From Sporosarcina globispora (GTDB lineage: Bacteria > Bacillota > Bacilli > Bacillales > Cytobacillaceae), in NCBI RefSeq assembly GCF_001274725.1, contig NZ_LGUF01000007.1:138962-202961 (forward strand): a DNA stretch of 64,000 nucleotides, in the 5' to 3' direction. The notes below the pieces were generated by a model. The model saw nothing but the letters and a program-made list of their open reading frames with translations, had not been told where the DNA came from and did not search any database. The position numbers and the translations under genes are program-made. Of this stretch, positions 49,541 through 59,000 are shown in pieces; position 1 is the first letter of the stretch, and every line of letters begins with the position of its first letter.

Positions 49541-52288
49541 TTAACGATATTCCTTCACCTTTTCCCCTGCTGAAGTCATCCATTCAAACTGGCGTAGCTT
49601 CAGGTCAAATAGTGTCAGAGGATCCTGGTAAATCTCAGGATTTTTGCGCATATCGCTTAATGCATCCTTATTTTCTGCAATGTCTGCATGTGTCTCTTCA
49701 ACCGTTTTATTCAATACATCGAACGGGTTTCTGAAGAACATTTTGATATCCCGTTCAAGTGACTTTTCGAAAAGCTCGAATTGCTGCATGAATTTATTGG
49801 TGATGAATTCAGCAATCTCGCTATAGTCTTCATGTTCAATGAACTGCTTATATTTATTATGAAGCATGGCTTTATTCTGCTGAATGGCACCAAGCAGTTT
49901 GCCTGCGCTTTTTAGCAGGAACTGCGATGGCGAAAAACGGTTTAGAATGTTTGCCTTTTCCAGCTGAACACTTCCTCGTGTCATCCGGTCCGCATCCCGG
50001 CGCCAGTCATCCAGAACCCTGAAGTCACAGTCCAGAGAGATTTTCTCCTCGCCATATAGCTCATTGAAGCTTTCGCTCATTTCATCCAGATATGCCTGGC
50101 TGCTTCTGAACTCCCCTTCGCTTTCGGCAATCCATTCCTGAATGGAAACATGGAATTCAGGCAATACTGTCTCTTCCATATACTCATGTACACGCTTATT
50201 CATTTCGTCATTTATTTCAGTATGGATTCTTCCAAAATCACTGTCTTCCGTCACCAAATCTGAACAATTCCGCAGCAGCTCCGGAATCTTTTTCACAAGG
50301 TCCTGTCTCATTTCATCTTTAATTTTGCTGTAGGACCTTCTAATCGTCCGGATTTTTTCTTCTTCCATATCACTCAGCTGGTTGTTGGCACCCTTGAGCT
50401 TTGTCACCATTTCTTCGTTCCATTTAATAGTATCTATCAAGCTATTTTCCATCTCAACGCGTTTTTCAAGAAGGAATTTGATTGATTTTTTAATGTAGTA
50501 AAGAACCTTTGCTGTACGCTCTTCTTTCAGGTTCCGGCCACCCATCATCGATTTGATAAAGTCTGCTAAATCGCTCAGCTGGCTTCCTCTTTCATAATAG
50601 GAAGAGAAAGCAAATACCTGTGCTTTTGGAAAATAGGTATGAACACGGGACTGCGTTTCATCAAGCAGTTCCATGGCATCCTGACTGTCTGGTATCCGGT
50701 CCATTTTACTGAGCAGGAAATGGATCGGCAATTCCGGAGCCTGTTCTCTCATTCTCACAGCAAGATCCAGCTCTTTATCTGTCAGAGGCGAATCTGCATT
50801 CAGGACAAACAGCATGCTATCTGCGAAATGGAGATATTGGAACGCACCATTCCGGAACTTGCTTTGTCCCGCAAGACCTGGCGTATCAATCACAGAAAGT
50901 CTATTCTGCTGTAAAAAGGCGAATGGCATTTTGCAGCGAATAAGCGTCTGCTGGTTTTTTTCTGCGCTCTGCCTAAAGTCCTCAAGGTCAGAAATGCTTC
51001 GTACTTCCTCGTCAGTAACCGCATGAATTTCCGCTTCATCACTATCCTTGAACAGCACTGAAGCAGATGTGGAATCTCCCATCAGCTCTTCGCCGACAAG
51101 AGTGTTTACAAACGAGGATTTTCCATTTGAAGCCGCACCGGCAATCAGCAAATGCCCGGCATCCAAATCAAGGAGCTCCCGTACCATCCATTCAAAGCGT
51201 TCACCCATCAGCACGCCCTTTTCCTTCGCCCATTTCATGACATTCTCAAAAAGCTTGAAGCTTTCTTCCAAGCCTTCCTGATAGCGGACAGAGCGGTTCA
51301 CAAGGCTTTCTGCCTCGCTGACTGCTGATGAATCAATATTGGACGGGAAAATTTCACTCCATGCGAGCACTGCCGATGCCGATACAAGTGAATGCGAAGG
51401 TGCCGCAATTTTCATCCAGTTGGTTATATGATTCGGGATCAGATGTGATAAATCCCGGATTAAATGCTTGCCGCTTATTAATTCAAAATAAGTATCTTTG
51501 TAAAGCTCGGAAAGCAGGCTCCATGTATGTGAACGCCCCTGCTCCATGTTAAGGAGAATGTGGTTATATTCTTTCAGCCATGGGAAATAAAGATCTGTTT
51601 TCTTGTAGCTATGCCACAGAGCCGCTGATAAACTTTCAAAATGAGCTTGATCCACACGGAATAAAACCGAAAGCGCCTCACTGAAATAGTCAGGCTGGAT
51701 TTTGGCTGTCCTCCCCTGTTCCACATAGGAATGGAGGACTTCGAACCACGATAGGGATTCCGTCCTGAGTGCTTCATTGACAGCCAGCTCTACAGCATTT
51801 CCCCAATCGCTGTGTTCTTCAAAGAATCCGCGCGCCAGATCGGTCACATCGGGATAATCCGGATTTAATTGGACCGCATCTTTAATGGATTCAACAGCCA
51901 TTTCAAGCTTGCCGCGCTGTATGTAAAGTGAAAACAGCTGAAGGAGCACCTCTGTTTTTAATACCTCTGAATCTGTTTCAATGGATTTGTACAATTCCTC
52001 TGCATTTGAAAGCAAATCCAATTCGAAATAGGCATCAGCCATATTTTTCTGTGCCCATGGCCCCAATTCATTGGGAATGCTTTCCCACTTAAAAATGGCC
52101 GCTTCATAATCTTTGTTAAGGAAATATACCTCACCCTGGGCGAAGCGGATATTGGTTAAATCGGGCACTTCGTTCTGCTGCTCAGCCACATACAGTTCAC
52201 CCAAAACCCTGATCGGATGCACATTTCCATTAGGTTCCATGAAGGTTTCATAAAAGGTTTTACTGATTAGCTGCTTCTCTAAAGTCAT
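49541..52288 (-). CDS. TPR-dynamin-like GTPase
   Basis: 915 residues. Residues about 30-350 are helical repeats of the TPR kind (ANLTNIRFAQGEVYFLNKDY-like and LFSLYIQRGKLEMAVESIKD). A dynamin-type GTPase follows: G1 GAASNGKSS (384-392), G2 near DSTSASV, G3 DTPGL (468-472) and G4 SKMD (527-530). The C-terminal 330 residues are long coiled helices (KIRTIRRSYSKIKDEMRQDL type), as in dynamin stalks. No membrane helix is predicted. Bacterial dynamins remodel or protect membranes; the TPR fusion adds a partner-binding part. Role unknown. Monocistronic, with a hairpin in its 5' leader. Confidence 0.88.
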   Translation of the reverse strand: MTLEKQLISKTFYETFMEPNGNVHPIRVLGELYVAEQQNEVPDLTNIRFAQGEVYFLNKDYEAAIFKWESIPNELGPWAQKNMADAYFELDLLSNAEELYKSIETDSEVLKTEVLLQLFSLYIQRGKLEMAVESIKDAVQLNPDYPDVTDLARGFFEEHSDWGNAVELAVNEALRTESLSWFEVLHSYVEQGRTAKIQPDYFSEALSVLFRVDQAHFESLSAALWHSYKKTDLYFPWLKEYNHILLNMEQGRSHTWSLLSELYKDTYFELISGKHLIRDLSHLIPNHITNWMKIAAPSHSLVSASAVLAWSEIFPSNIDSSAVSEAESLVNRSVRYQEGLEESFKLFENVMKWAKEKGVLMGERFEWMVRELLDLDAGHLLIAGAASNGKSSFVNTLVGEELMGDSTSASVLFKDSDEAEIHAVTDEEVRSISDLEDFRQSAEKNQQTLIRCKMPFAFLQQNRLSVIDTPGLAGQSKFRNGAFQYLHFADSMLFVLNADSPLTDKELDLAVRMREQAPELPIHFLLSKMDRIPDSQDAMELLDETQSRVHTYFPKAQVFAFSSYYERGSQLSDLADFIKSMMGGRNLKEERTAKVLYYIKKSIKFLLEKRVEMENSLIDTIKWNEEMVTKLKGANNQLSDMEEEKIRTIRRSYSKIKDEMRQDLVKKIPELLRNCSDLVTEDSDFGRIHTEINDEMNKRVHEYMEETVLPEFHVSIQEWIAESEGEFRSSQAYLDEMSESFNELYGEEKISLDCDFRVLDDWRRDADRMTRGSVQLEKANILNRFSPSQFLLKSAGKLLGAIQQNKAMLHNKYKQFIEHEDYSEIAEFITNKFMQQFELFEKSLERDIKMFFRNPFDVLNKTVEETHADIAENKDALSDMRKNPEIYQDPLTLFDLKLRQFEWMTSAGEKVKEYR

Positions 52289-52317
52289 CTTGATCCCCCG
52301 CAGTGCTATTTTTAAAA

Positions 52318-52345
52318 GTGCGCCTAAAGGCGCCGGCTTTTTAAA
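52318..52345 (-). other. Leader hairpin upstream of the TPR-dynamin gene
   Basis: GGCGCC and its complement GGCGC pair around 4 nt, about 30-55 nt upstream of the start, followed on the minus strand by ACTTTT. It could be a weak terminator or a leader structure. Confidence 0.35.
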
Positions 52346-52572
52346 AGAATTTTATTGTACCAGCCTGATGATTTCCTAATTTCATAGGGTTTTATCGGCA
52401 TGCTTTTATAAAAAAACGCATAATGCGCCAATTTTCATCTTTTATCTTTATATTGTAGCAAAAATTTTTCTGCAAAAAATTTCATTTCTCTATCATTTTT
52501 GAAACATTACTGTATTCCTGTGTAATATTTTTAATAATTAGATTTAGCCTTTATCTTTTTATACCACCCCAA
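52346..52572. other. AT-rich intergenic DNA
   Basis: No gene, repeat or convincing regulator site seen. It should contain the TPR-dynamin promoter. Confidence 0.4.
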
Positions 52573-52578
52573 ATCAAA

Positions 52579-52624
52579 ATAAAAACTGGCAGACAGAAAT
52601 ATATATTCCCGCGTGCCAGTTTTC
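52579..52624 (-). terminator. MFS gene terminator
   Basis: On the minus strand AAAACTGGCA and TGCCAGTTTT pair and TTATTTT follows, next to the MFS stop. Confidence 0.7.
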
Positions 52625-52632
52625 ATTCTTCA

Positions 52633-53835
52633 TTAAGAGGCTTGCTGTGCCCGGGCGGCTGAGCGCCGTCTCCCATAGAGGATTGTGACAGCCATGCCAA
52701 GAATCAGGAACACACTTGATATTTGGAATAGTGCTGCAGTTTCCACAAACTGTGCAAGCACCCCAAACACAAGACCGCTTAGTCCAATGCCAAGGTCGAT
52801 GGATGAAAAGAACATTCCATTTGCCACACCTCGGCGGTTGGATGGTGTCATTGAAAGTGTCCAGGACTGCAGAGTAGGAATCAGTGAGCCGAATCCAACT
52901 CCAAACAAAATTCCGCTTATGATAATAAACAAATTCGAATGGGCGAAAGAAAGTACCCACATGCCGATGAAAGTCAGGAAAGTGCACAGAAGCACAAGTC
53001 CCTTGGGTCCCCGCTGGTCAAACCATTTTCCGGCAATCGGCCTGGAGAGCGACGCCATGATCGCATTGAACAAGTAGAAAAGGAAGATTTGATCAATGCC
53101 TCGCTCTTCTCCAAAAATAACGATGAACGTAACGATGGAGCCATATCCAAAAGTCACAATAATCGTGATGAACGCAGGAAACCAGCTGGATTTTTCCACT
53201 AAAGAGCCTAAGTAAGAGAATTTAAGATCCTCTTTCCTTGTTTTCTGGACAACTTCAGGCGTCTCGTAGCGGACAATGGAGAGGAGCCCGATGGCAATAA
53301 CACCGAGTCCACTTGAAATATAAATAAGATTGGTAAAAGAGGTAATCTGATATAGGTAGATGCCGAGACTTGGAGCGATTATCATCCCGATCGTAACACT
53401 TAGGCCATAATAACCCATTCCCTCTCCAAGACGCGAATTAGGAACTACATCTACTGCTGCCGTCCCATTTACTGTAGTTGACCAGCCCCAAGCTAGCCCA
53501 TGGACGAATCGGAACAGCAGAAAAATCATCACGACGCTTGACATCGGATAAATAATCGTAATAGCCAGAAGCGCCACTGCTCCAATCAGCACCAGCTGCT
53601 TCCTTGCTTTATATTCAAGCATGAATCCAATAAATGGCCTGCTCAAAACGGCCCCAATCGAAAACAGTGCCGTGACCAGTCCAATTTCAAGACCTGATGC
53701 CCCAATGGACTTAATATATGGCGGCAATGTCGGAATCAGCATCTGAAACGACATAAAAACAAATAAATTCCCGGCCATCAGCATAATGAAAGACTTTGTC
53801 CACAAAGTCTCCTTTTCAGCCTTTTCCAACTGCAT
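52633..53835 (-). CDS. MFS transporter
   Basis: 400 residues from the ATG at 53833-53835, which has AAGGA ahead; the in-frame ATG at 53856 has no site. Twelve transmembrane helices; motif A-like RPFIGFMLEYKARKQLV after helix 2 and a second RPIAGKWFDQRGPKGL in loop 8-9. Helix 4-5 has RFVHGLAWGWSTTVNGTAAVDVVP. DHA1-like family with drugs or small metabolites as possible substrates. GATAAT repeats upstream hint at iron control, see findings. Confidence 0.85.
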   Translation of the reverse strand: MQLEKAEKETLWTKSFIMLMAGNLFVFMSFQMLIPTLPPYIKSIGASGLEIGLVTALFSIGAVLSRPFIGFMLEYKARKQLVLIGAVALLAITIIYPMSSVVMIFLLFRFVHGLAWGWSTTVNGTAAVDVVPNSRLGEGMGYYGLSVTIGMIIAPSLGIYLYQITSFTNLIYISSGLGVIAIGLLSIVRYETPEVVQKTRKEDLKFSYLGSLVEKSSWFPAFITIIVTFGYGSIVTFIVIFGEERGIDQIFLFYLFNAIMASLSRPIAGKWFDQRGPKGLVLLCTFLTFIGMWVLSFAHSNLFIIISGILFGVGFGSLIPTLQSWTLSMTPSNRRGVANGMFFSSIDLGIGLSGLVFGVLAQFVETAALFQISSVFLILGMAVTILYGRRRSAARAQQAS

Positions 53836-53992
53836 CCCCGCTTTCCTTATTATCATTATCTGCCCAAGAAAACTGATAATTATTTCGCATCCCTAAATGC
53901 TAACATAACTGATTGGAAAAAGGAACGGGAATTTGCTTCAAATCAAGCTGCAGAAATTTATTGAAACAATGGAAATCTACTATTGAATTCCA

Positions 53993-54021
53993 TAAAAAAA
54001 GGAGCCTAACTAAGCTCCCCG
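53993..54021 (-). terminator. Carboxylesterase terminator
   Basis: On the minus strand GGGAGC and GCTCC pair around 8 nt and TTTTTTT follows, adjacent to the stop. Confidence 0.75.
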
Positions 54022-54786
54022 TCACCCCTGCAGACTGCTTGTTTCCAGTACCCGCTGCAGAAAATTCAGTGTTCTTTCTATAATGATGTCCTGATCATTA
54101 TCAAGTGTTGCCACATGATAGCTATTGTCCAGGGTGACCAATTCCTTTGCAGCTGATCTGATGCTGTTGTATATTTCCTGAGAGTTGGAAGGGGGAACCA
54201 CGTGATCTTCCTTTGAGACAAAAATGAGTGCAGGACATGTAACTTTCCCTAAATCCGCTTTAACCTTCTTCATCAGTTCCGTAATTTCTCCTAACGACTT
54301 AACGGGGGTCTTTTCATAGGCAAGTTCTTTTATATCAGGGTTTTTAATGTCTGATCCAATTGCATCCAGGAAGCGGAAATTCTCCAGCCCTGCTGCTGCA
54401 GCCATATCAGGGATCTCAATAGCTGCATTAATCGGGATAATTCCCTTAATCTCTTGATATTTCTCCGCCATATACAAGGTCAGGGTGCCTCCCATAGACA
54501 GACCTGTAACGAAAATCGTACTGCATCGCTCCTTTAGCCACAGATAGCCTTCTTCTGCCGAATCAATCCAGTCCTGATAGGTAGTAGTTTCCATTTCCTC
54601 ATAATGAGTACCGTGGCCCTTCAGCCTCGGACCGCAGACCGTATACCCAGCATTTGCATAAGCTTCCCCAAGCGGGCGCATGCTTTGAGTAGAACCCGTA
54701 AAGCCATGCGATACCAAAATCCCAATCTCATTTCCTTCAAAATAAAAAGGTTCTGCGCCTTCTAAAATAGGATACTTTTCAGACAT
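54022..54786 (-). CDS. Carboxylesterase (Est30 family)
   Basis: 254 residues from the ATG at 54784-54786 behind GGAGGAAGG; a start six codons earlier would overlap that site. Alpha/beta hydrolase with oxyanion segment LVSHGFTGSTQSMRPLG, nucleophile elbow VTGLSMGGTL, acid in VSKEDHVVPP and catalytic His in DNSYHVATLD. This matches Geobacillus Est30 and B. subtilis YvaK, which cleave short-chain esters. Cytosolic, monocistronic. Confidence 0.92.
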   Translation of the reverse strand: MSEKYPILEGAEPFYFEGNEIGILVSHGFTGSTQSMRPLGEAYANAGYTVCGPRLKGHGTHYEEMETTTYQDWIDSAEEGYLWLKERCSTIFVTGLSMGGTLTLYMAEKYQEIKGIIPINAAIEIPDMAAAAGLENFRFLDAIGSDIKNPDIKELAYEKTPVKSLGEITELMKKVKADLGKVTCPALIFVSKEDHVVPPSNSQEIYNSIRSAAKELVTLDNSYHVATLDNDQDIIIERTLNFLQRVLETSSLQG

Positions 54787-54804
54787 GTTCCTTCCTCCAT
54801 TCAA

Positions 54805-55089
54805 TAAGTTATTTTCTATTAAGAGATATTCTTTCCATCTCCCTCTATACCTCCTTATTTGAAAGTATTTAACATTTTTGTAAAACTTCGCACCCGAGTC
54901 TTCAGAAAAACTTTTTTTCCAGCATCGTCTTGTTTATAATAGATAGAATGAATAAAGAACTAAGCAGCATTGCCCTATAAACAAAAAGCAAGCTTTAGGA
55001 GCGCAGCAAAGGGAAGTTTCCGCTTTATTTTCCTTCCCGATATTATTAAAATAAGTACTAACTACATAAACAGAAAGGCTGATACCGGT
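54805..55089. promoter_or_regulatory. glnS promoter and 5' leader region
   Basis: TATAAT at 54935-54940 could be a -10 element, with a poor -35. A leader of about 140 nt follows; GGGAAG and CTTCCC near 55010-55040 can pair. The T-box consensus AGGGTGGNACCGCG was looked for and is absent. Confidence 0.4.
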
Positions 55090-56781
<1,692 letters not shown>

Positions 56782-56786
56782 TTCAT

Positions 56787-56820
56787 TGGCTTGAGGGATC
56801 CGTTTCCTCAAGCTTTTTTG
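56787..56820 (+). terminator. glnS terminator
   Basis: GGCTTGAGG and CCTCAAGC pair and TTTTTT follows. Confidence 0.85.
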
Positions 56821-56909
56821 TAAAAGCAGTTTTTATTCATAAACTACCTTCACGCAAAAAAATATGGTAAGGTTTTAAAAGTAAGCATTTACATAAGGAG
56901 GATTAGAAT

Positions 56910-57260
56910 ATGTCAAACCAGCATGACCCAAATGCATTACCGCCAAAAACATGTTCAGTAGACCGCATGGTTACAGTTAAAGAGGACGTTGAAAAGGTTC
57001 TGGCAGGAAAGAAAACAGCTACACGCCGCAACGGCCGCTATGCTGATATCGGGGAAATCATGACACTTGAAGGCCAGGATTTTGTTGTAGAAAAAGTTTA
57101 TTCCCAGTCTCTTGGAGAATTAACAGACGATCATGCCCGCCAGGAAGGTTTTGAAAGCTTGGAGGACTACAAACAATCCATCCTCTCGATGCATCCGGGA
57201 ATGCCTTGGCTTCCGCAAATGCGTGTATGGGTTCATGAATTCAGCGCAGTGAAGAAGTAA
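56910..57260 (+). CDS. ASCH-domain protein
   Basis: 116 residues behind AAGGAGG. The ASCH (PUA-like, RNA-binding) core is seen in VEKVLAGKKTATRRNGRYADIGEIMTLEG split as VLAGKKTATRRNGR and DIGEIMTLEG, with VEKVYSQSLGELTDDHARQEGF and a final QMRVWVHEF. Such domains bind RNA or modified nucleosides. The role here is unknown. It follows glnS in the same direction but behind a terminator. Confidence 0.8.
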   Translation: MSNQHDPNALPPKTCSVDRMVTVKEDVEKVLAGKKTATRRNGRYADIGEIMTLEGQDFVVEKVYSQSLGELTDDHARQEGFESLEDYKQSILSMHPGMPWLPQMRVWVHEFSAVKK

Positions 57261-57269
57261 TCTGCCGGG

Positions 57270-57710
57270 ATGGACATACTGTACCGAATACTGCTGTATA
57301 TCCATGTCAGCAGTGCCATTCTTTCTGTTGGCCCATTTTTTGTTCTGATTCCAATCGTCAATAAATTGAAATCAGCTCAGCCTGGGATTCAGCAGGCATA
57401 CATAGGCATCTTCAGGACATCCGTACGCCTCGTCAAGCATGCAGGACATGTACTTGTAGGCTCGGGTGTCCTTCTTATCGTGAACAGCCACTGGGCTTGG
57501 ACAACATCCTGGATCGTTGCAACCCTGGCAGTTATGGGAGGTTCAGTCTTTTTTCTCGCCCGGGCCTTCACTCCCGTTCTCAAGAAATTTGATGAGCCAG
57601 GGGCAGATCAGCATTTCCTTATCAGAAAGCTCTCCCGCTCCGTCTGGATCTATCTTTTTCTATTAATGCTCATGCTTTGGTTCATGGTGGCCAAGCCTGT
57701 GCTTTGGTAG
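57270..57710 (+). CDS. DUF2269-like four-helix membrane protein
   Basis: 146 residues, four transmembrane helices. The first, RILLYIHVSSAILSVGPFFVLIP, has a helix-1 His, and a later HAGHVLVGSGVLLIV has two more. It resembles CopD/DUF2269-type proteins. No proper ribosome site is visible; it starts 10 nt after the ASCH stop, so coupling is likely. Ends in a terminator. Confidence 0.75.
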   Translation: MDILYRILLYIHVSSAILSVGPFFVLIPIVNKLKSAQPGIQQAYIGIFRTSVRLVKHAGHVLVGSGVLLIVNSHWAWTTSWIVATLAVMGGSVFFLARAFTPVLKKFDEPGADQHFLIRKLSRSVWIYLFLLMLMLWFMVAKPVLW

Positions 57711-57717
57711 GAAAATC

Positions 57718-57752
57718 TAAAAACAAGCGCTGCTGGTCAGCGCTTGTTTTTA
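57718..57752 (+). terminator. Terminator after ASCH/DUF2269 genes
   Basis: AAAAACAAGCGCTG and CAGCGCTTGTTTTT form a 14-bp stem around 5 nt; symmetrical, so it can act in both directions. Confidence 0.9.
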
Positions 57753-57790
57753 TTTTGGCGGAATCTCTATCCATCCTGCTTCTTGCCAAC

Positions 57791-57893
57791 CTATTTCGCG
57801 GTTATATCCGTTTTTCCGCGGATATCCTGAATATTTCGCGGATATATCCTAATTTTCGCGGTTATATTAAATATTTCGCGGATAAACTTAATT
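57791..57893. repeat. Short repeat array D (core TTTCGCGGATAT)
   Basis: Five copies of TT(T/C)CGCGG(A/T)TAT at 57794, 57814, 57834, 57854 and 57874: spacing exactly 20 bp. It lies between the convergent DUF2269 and phosphodiesterase genes, beyond a terminator. Confidence 0.9.
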
Positions 57894-57910
57894 TTCAAAG
57901 ACAAGGTCTT

Positions 57911-58636
57911 TTATTTCAAAAACCTTTCCGGAAAATCGGTCATGATCACTTCGACTCCGGCTTTATTTAAAGTGCCGCTGCGGGTTTCATCATTAACCGT
58001 ATAAACTCTCAGCGGAAAGCCCGCTTCTTTTGCTGCCCTTCCAAATTCCGATAGGGCAAACCCCTCTTCACAATGAATGCTGTTTGCACCGATTTTTTTC
58101 GCAATTTCGAGTGTATTTTCCGGTACACCTTCAATCAAATAGCCGGTCTGCAAAGTTTCATGCAAATCCCGGACTCTCCTCAGGCTCTCGGCATTGAAAG
58201 ATGATATAATCACACGCAGTTCCAATCCATATTTAAGGATAAGATCTATAACCTTTTCTTCCATCCCGGGGTATTCAATCATATCATTTTTCAGTTCAAT
58301 ATTAATCAGCAGTTCGTTTCCTTCTATAACTGCCCACTGTAAAAATTTTTCAAGATCTGGGATCGTTTCGCCAGCGTTAGCAGCTGCAAACCAGCTGCCA
58401 GCATCAAGCTGCTCGATTTCTTCAAAGGTCATGTCCTTAATATAGCCGGTACCGCCGGTCGTTCTGTCCACAGTCTCATCATGAATGATTACCAGCTTTC
58501 CATCCTTCGCCATCTGCACGTCCAATTCAATCCCATCTGCTCCTGCCTCCAAAGCAGCCTGGAAAGCAGCCATCGTATTTTCCGGATAACGTCCGCTGAC
58601 ACCGCGGTGGGCAAAGATTTTTCCTTTTTTATTCAA
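57911..58636 (-). CDS. Glycerophosphodiester phosphodiesterase (GlpQ/UgpQ family)
   Basis: 241 residues starting at TTG (58634-58636) behind AGGAGGAGA. Complete GDPD barrel: FAHRGVSGRYPENTMAAF (catalytic His, Arg, Glu-Asn), GADGIELDVQMAKDGKLVIIHDETVDRTTG in two segments, LINIELK, VIISSFN and VYTVNDE. It hydrolyses glycerophosphodiesters to glycerol-3-phosphate plus alcohol. No signal peptide, so cytosolic. Confidence 0.93.
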   Translation of the reverse strand: MNKKGKIFAHRGVSGRYPENTMAAFQAALEAGADGIELDVQMAKDGKLVIIHDETVDRTTGGTGYIKDMTFEEIEQLDAGSWFAAANAGETIPDLEKFLQWAVIEGNELLINIELKNDMIEYPGMEEKVIDLILKYGLELRVIISSFNAESLRRVRDLHETLQTGYLIEGVPENTLEIAKKIGANSIHCEEGFALSEFGRAAKEAGFPLRVYTVNDETRSGTLNKAGVEVIMTDFPERFLK

Positions 58637-58795
58637 AATATCTCCTCCTAAAACAATAATGTCATTATTAATAATCTATTCTACGCTCGGCCTCAAAACC
58701 ATTTTTTCATTCCCAGAATGGCCGCTCAAGTTTCACTCCGCTTTCAATTCCCTTATAATGAAAACTATGAAACTTCTTTCTTCTCATAACGTATA

Positions 58796-58970
58796 AAAAG
58801 AAAAGCGAAAGCGCCTTGCCCACGAAGGAACGCAGACTAAGAGCGCCACGTCCTGTGGCAACGTCTGCATGACCCCGAGTCCCTAGGAGCCGCAACAAGA
58901 CAAGCTTGTGACCTCGAGGGGGCAGGCGCTGGAGCTAGACAGTTCTCGAAGTACAAAGTTATAAATTCTT
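58796..58970 (+). repeat. Dispersed Bacillaceae-type repeat, copy A
   Basis: Starts AAAAAGCGAAAGCGCC and ends GGCGCTGGAGCTAGACAGTT followed by an AT-rich tail. GCGCC/GGCGC and TGCCC/GGGGCA close a long stem with inner hairpins such as GCCAC/GTGGC. Shares head and tail with copy B at 63126. Much higher GC than its surroundings. It occupies the TerD-fusion 5' region. Confidence 0.75.
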
Positions 58971-59000
58971 AGTATAAAAAACATAATAGGAGTGAAATCT

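Noticed and set aside
54941-55089. T-box leader before glnS
   Set aside because: The conserved AGGGTGGNACCGCG element and an antiterminator are absent.
57677-57970. Plus-strand frame with FRGYI-like repeats
   Set aside because: It is a translation of terminator plus array D, and overlaps two real genes' ends.
58707-58898. Minus-strand 63-codon frame
   Set aside because: It lies over the GC-rich dispersed repeat and has no ribosome site or plausible protein composition.
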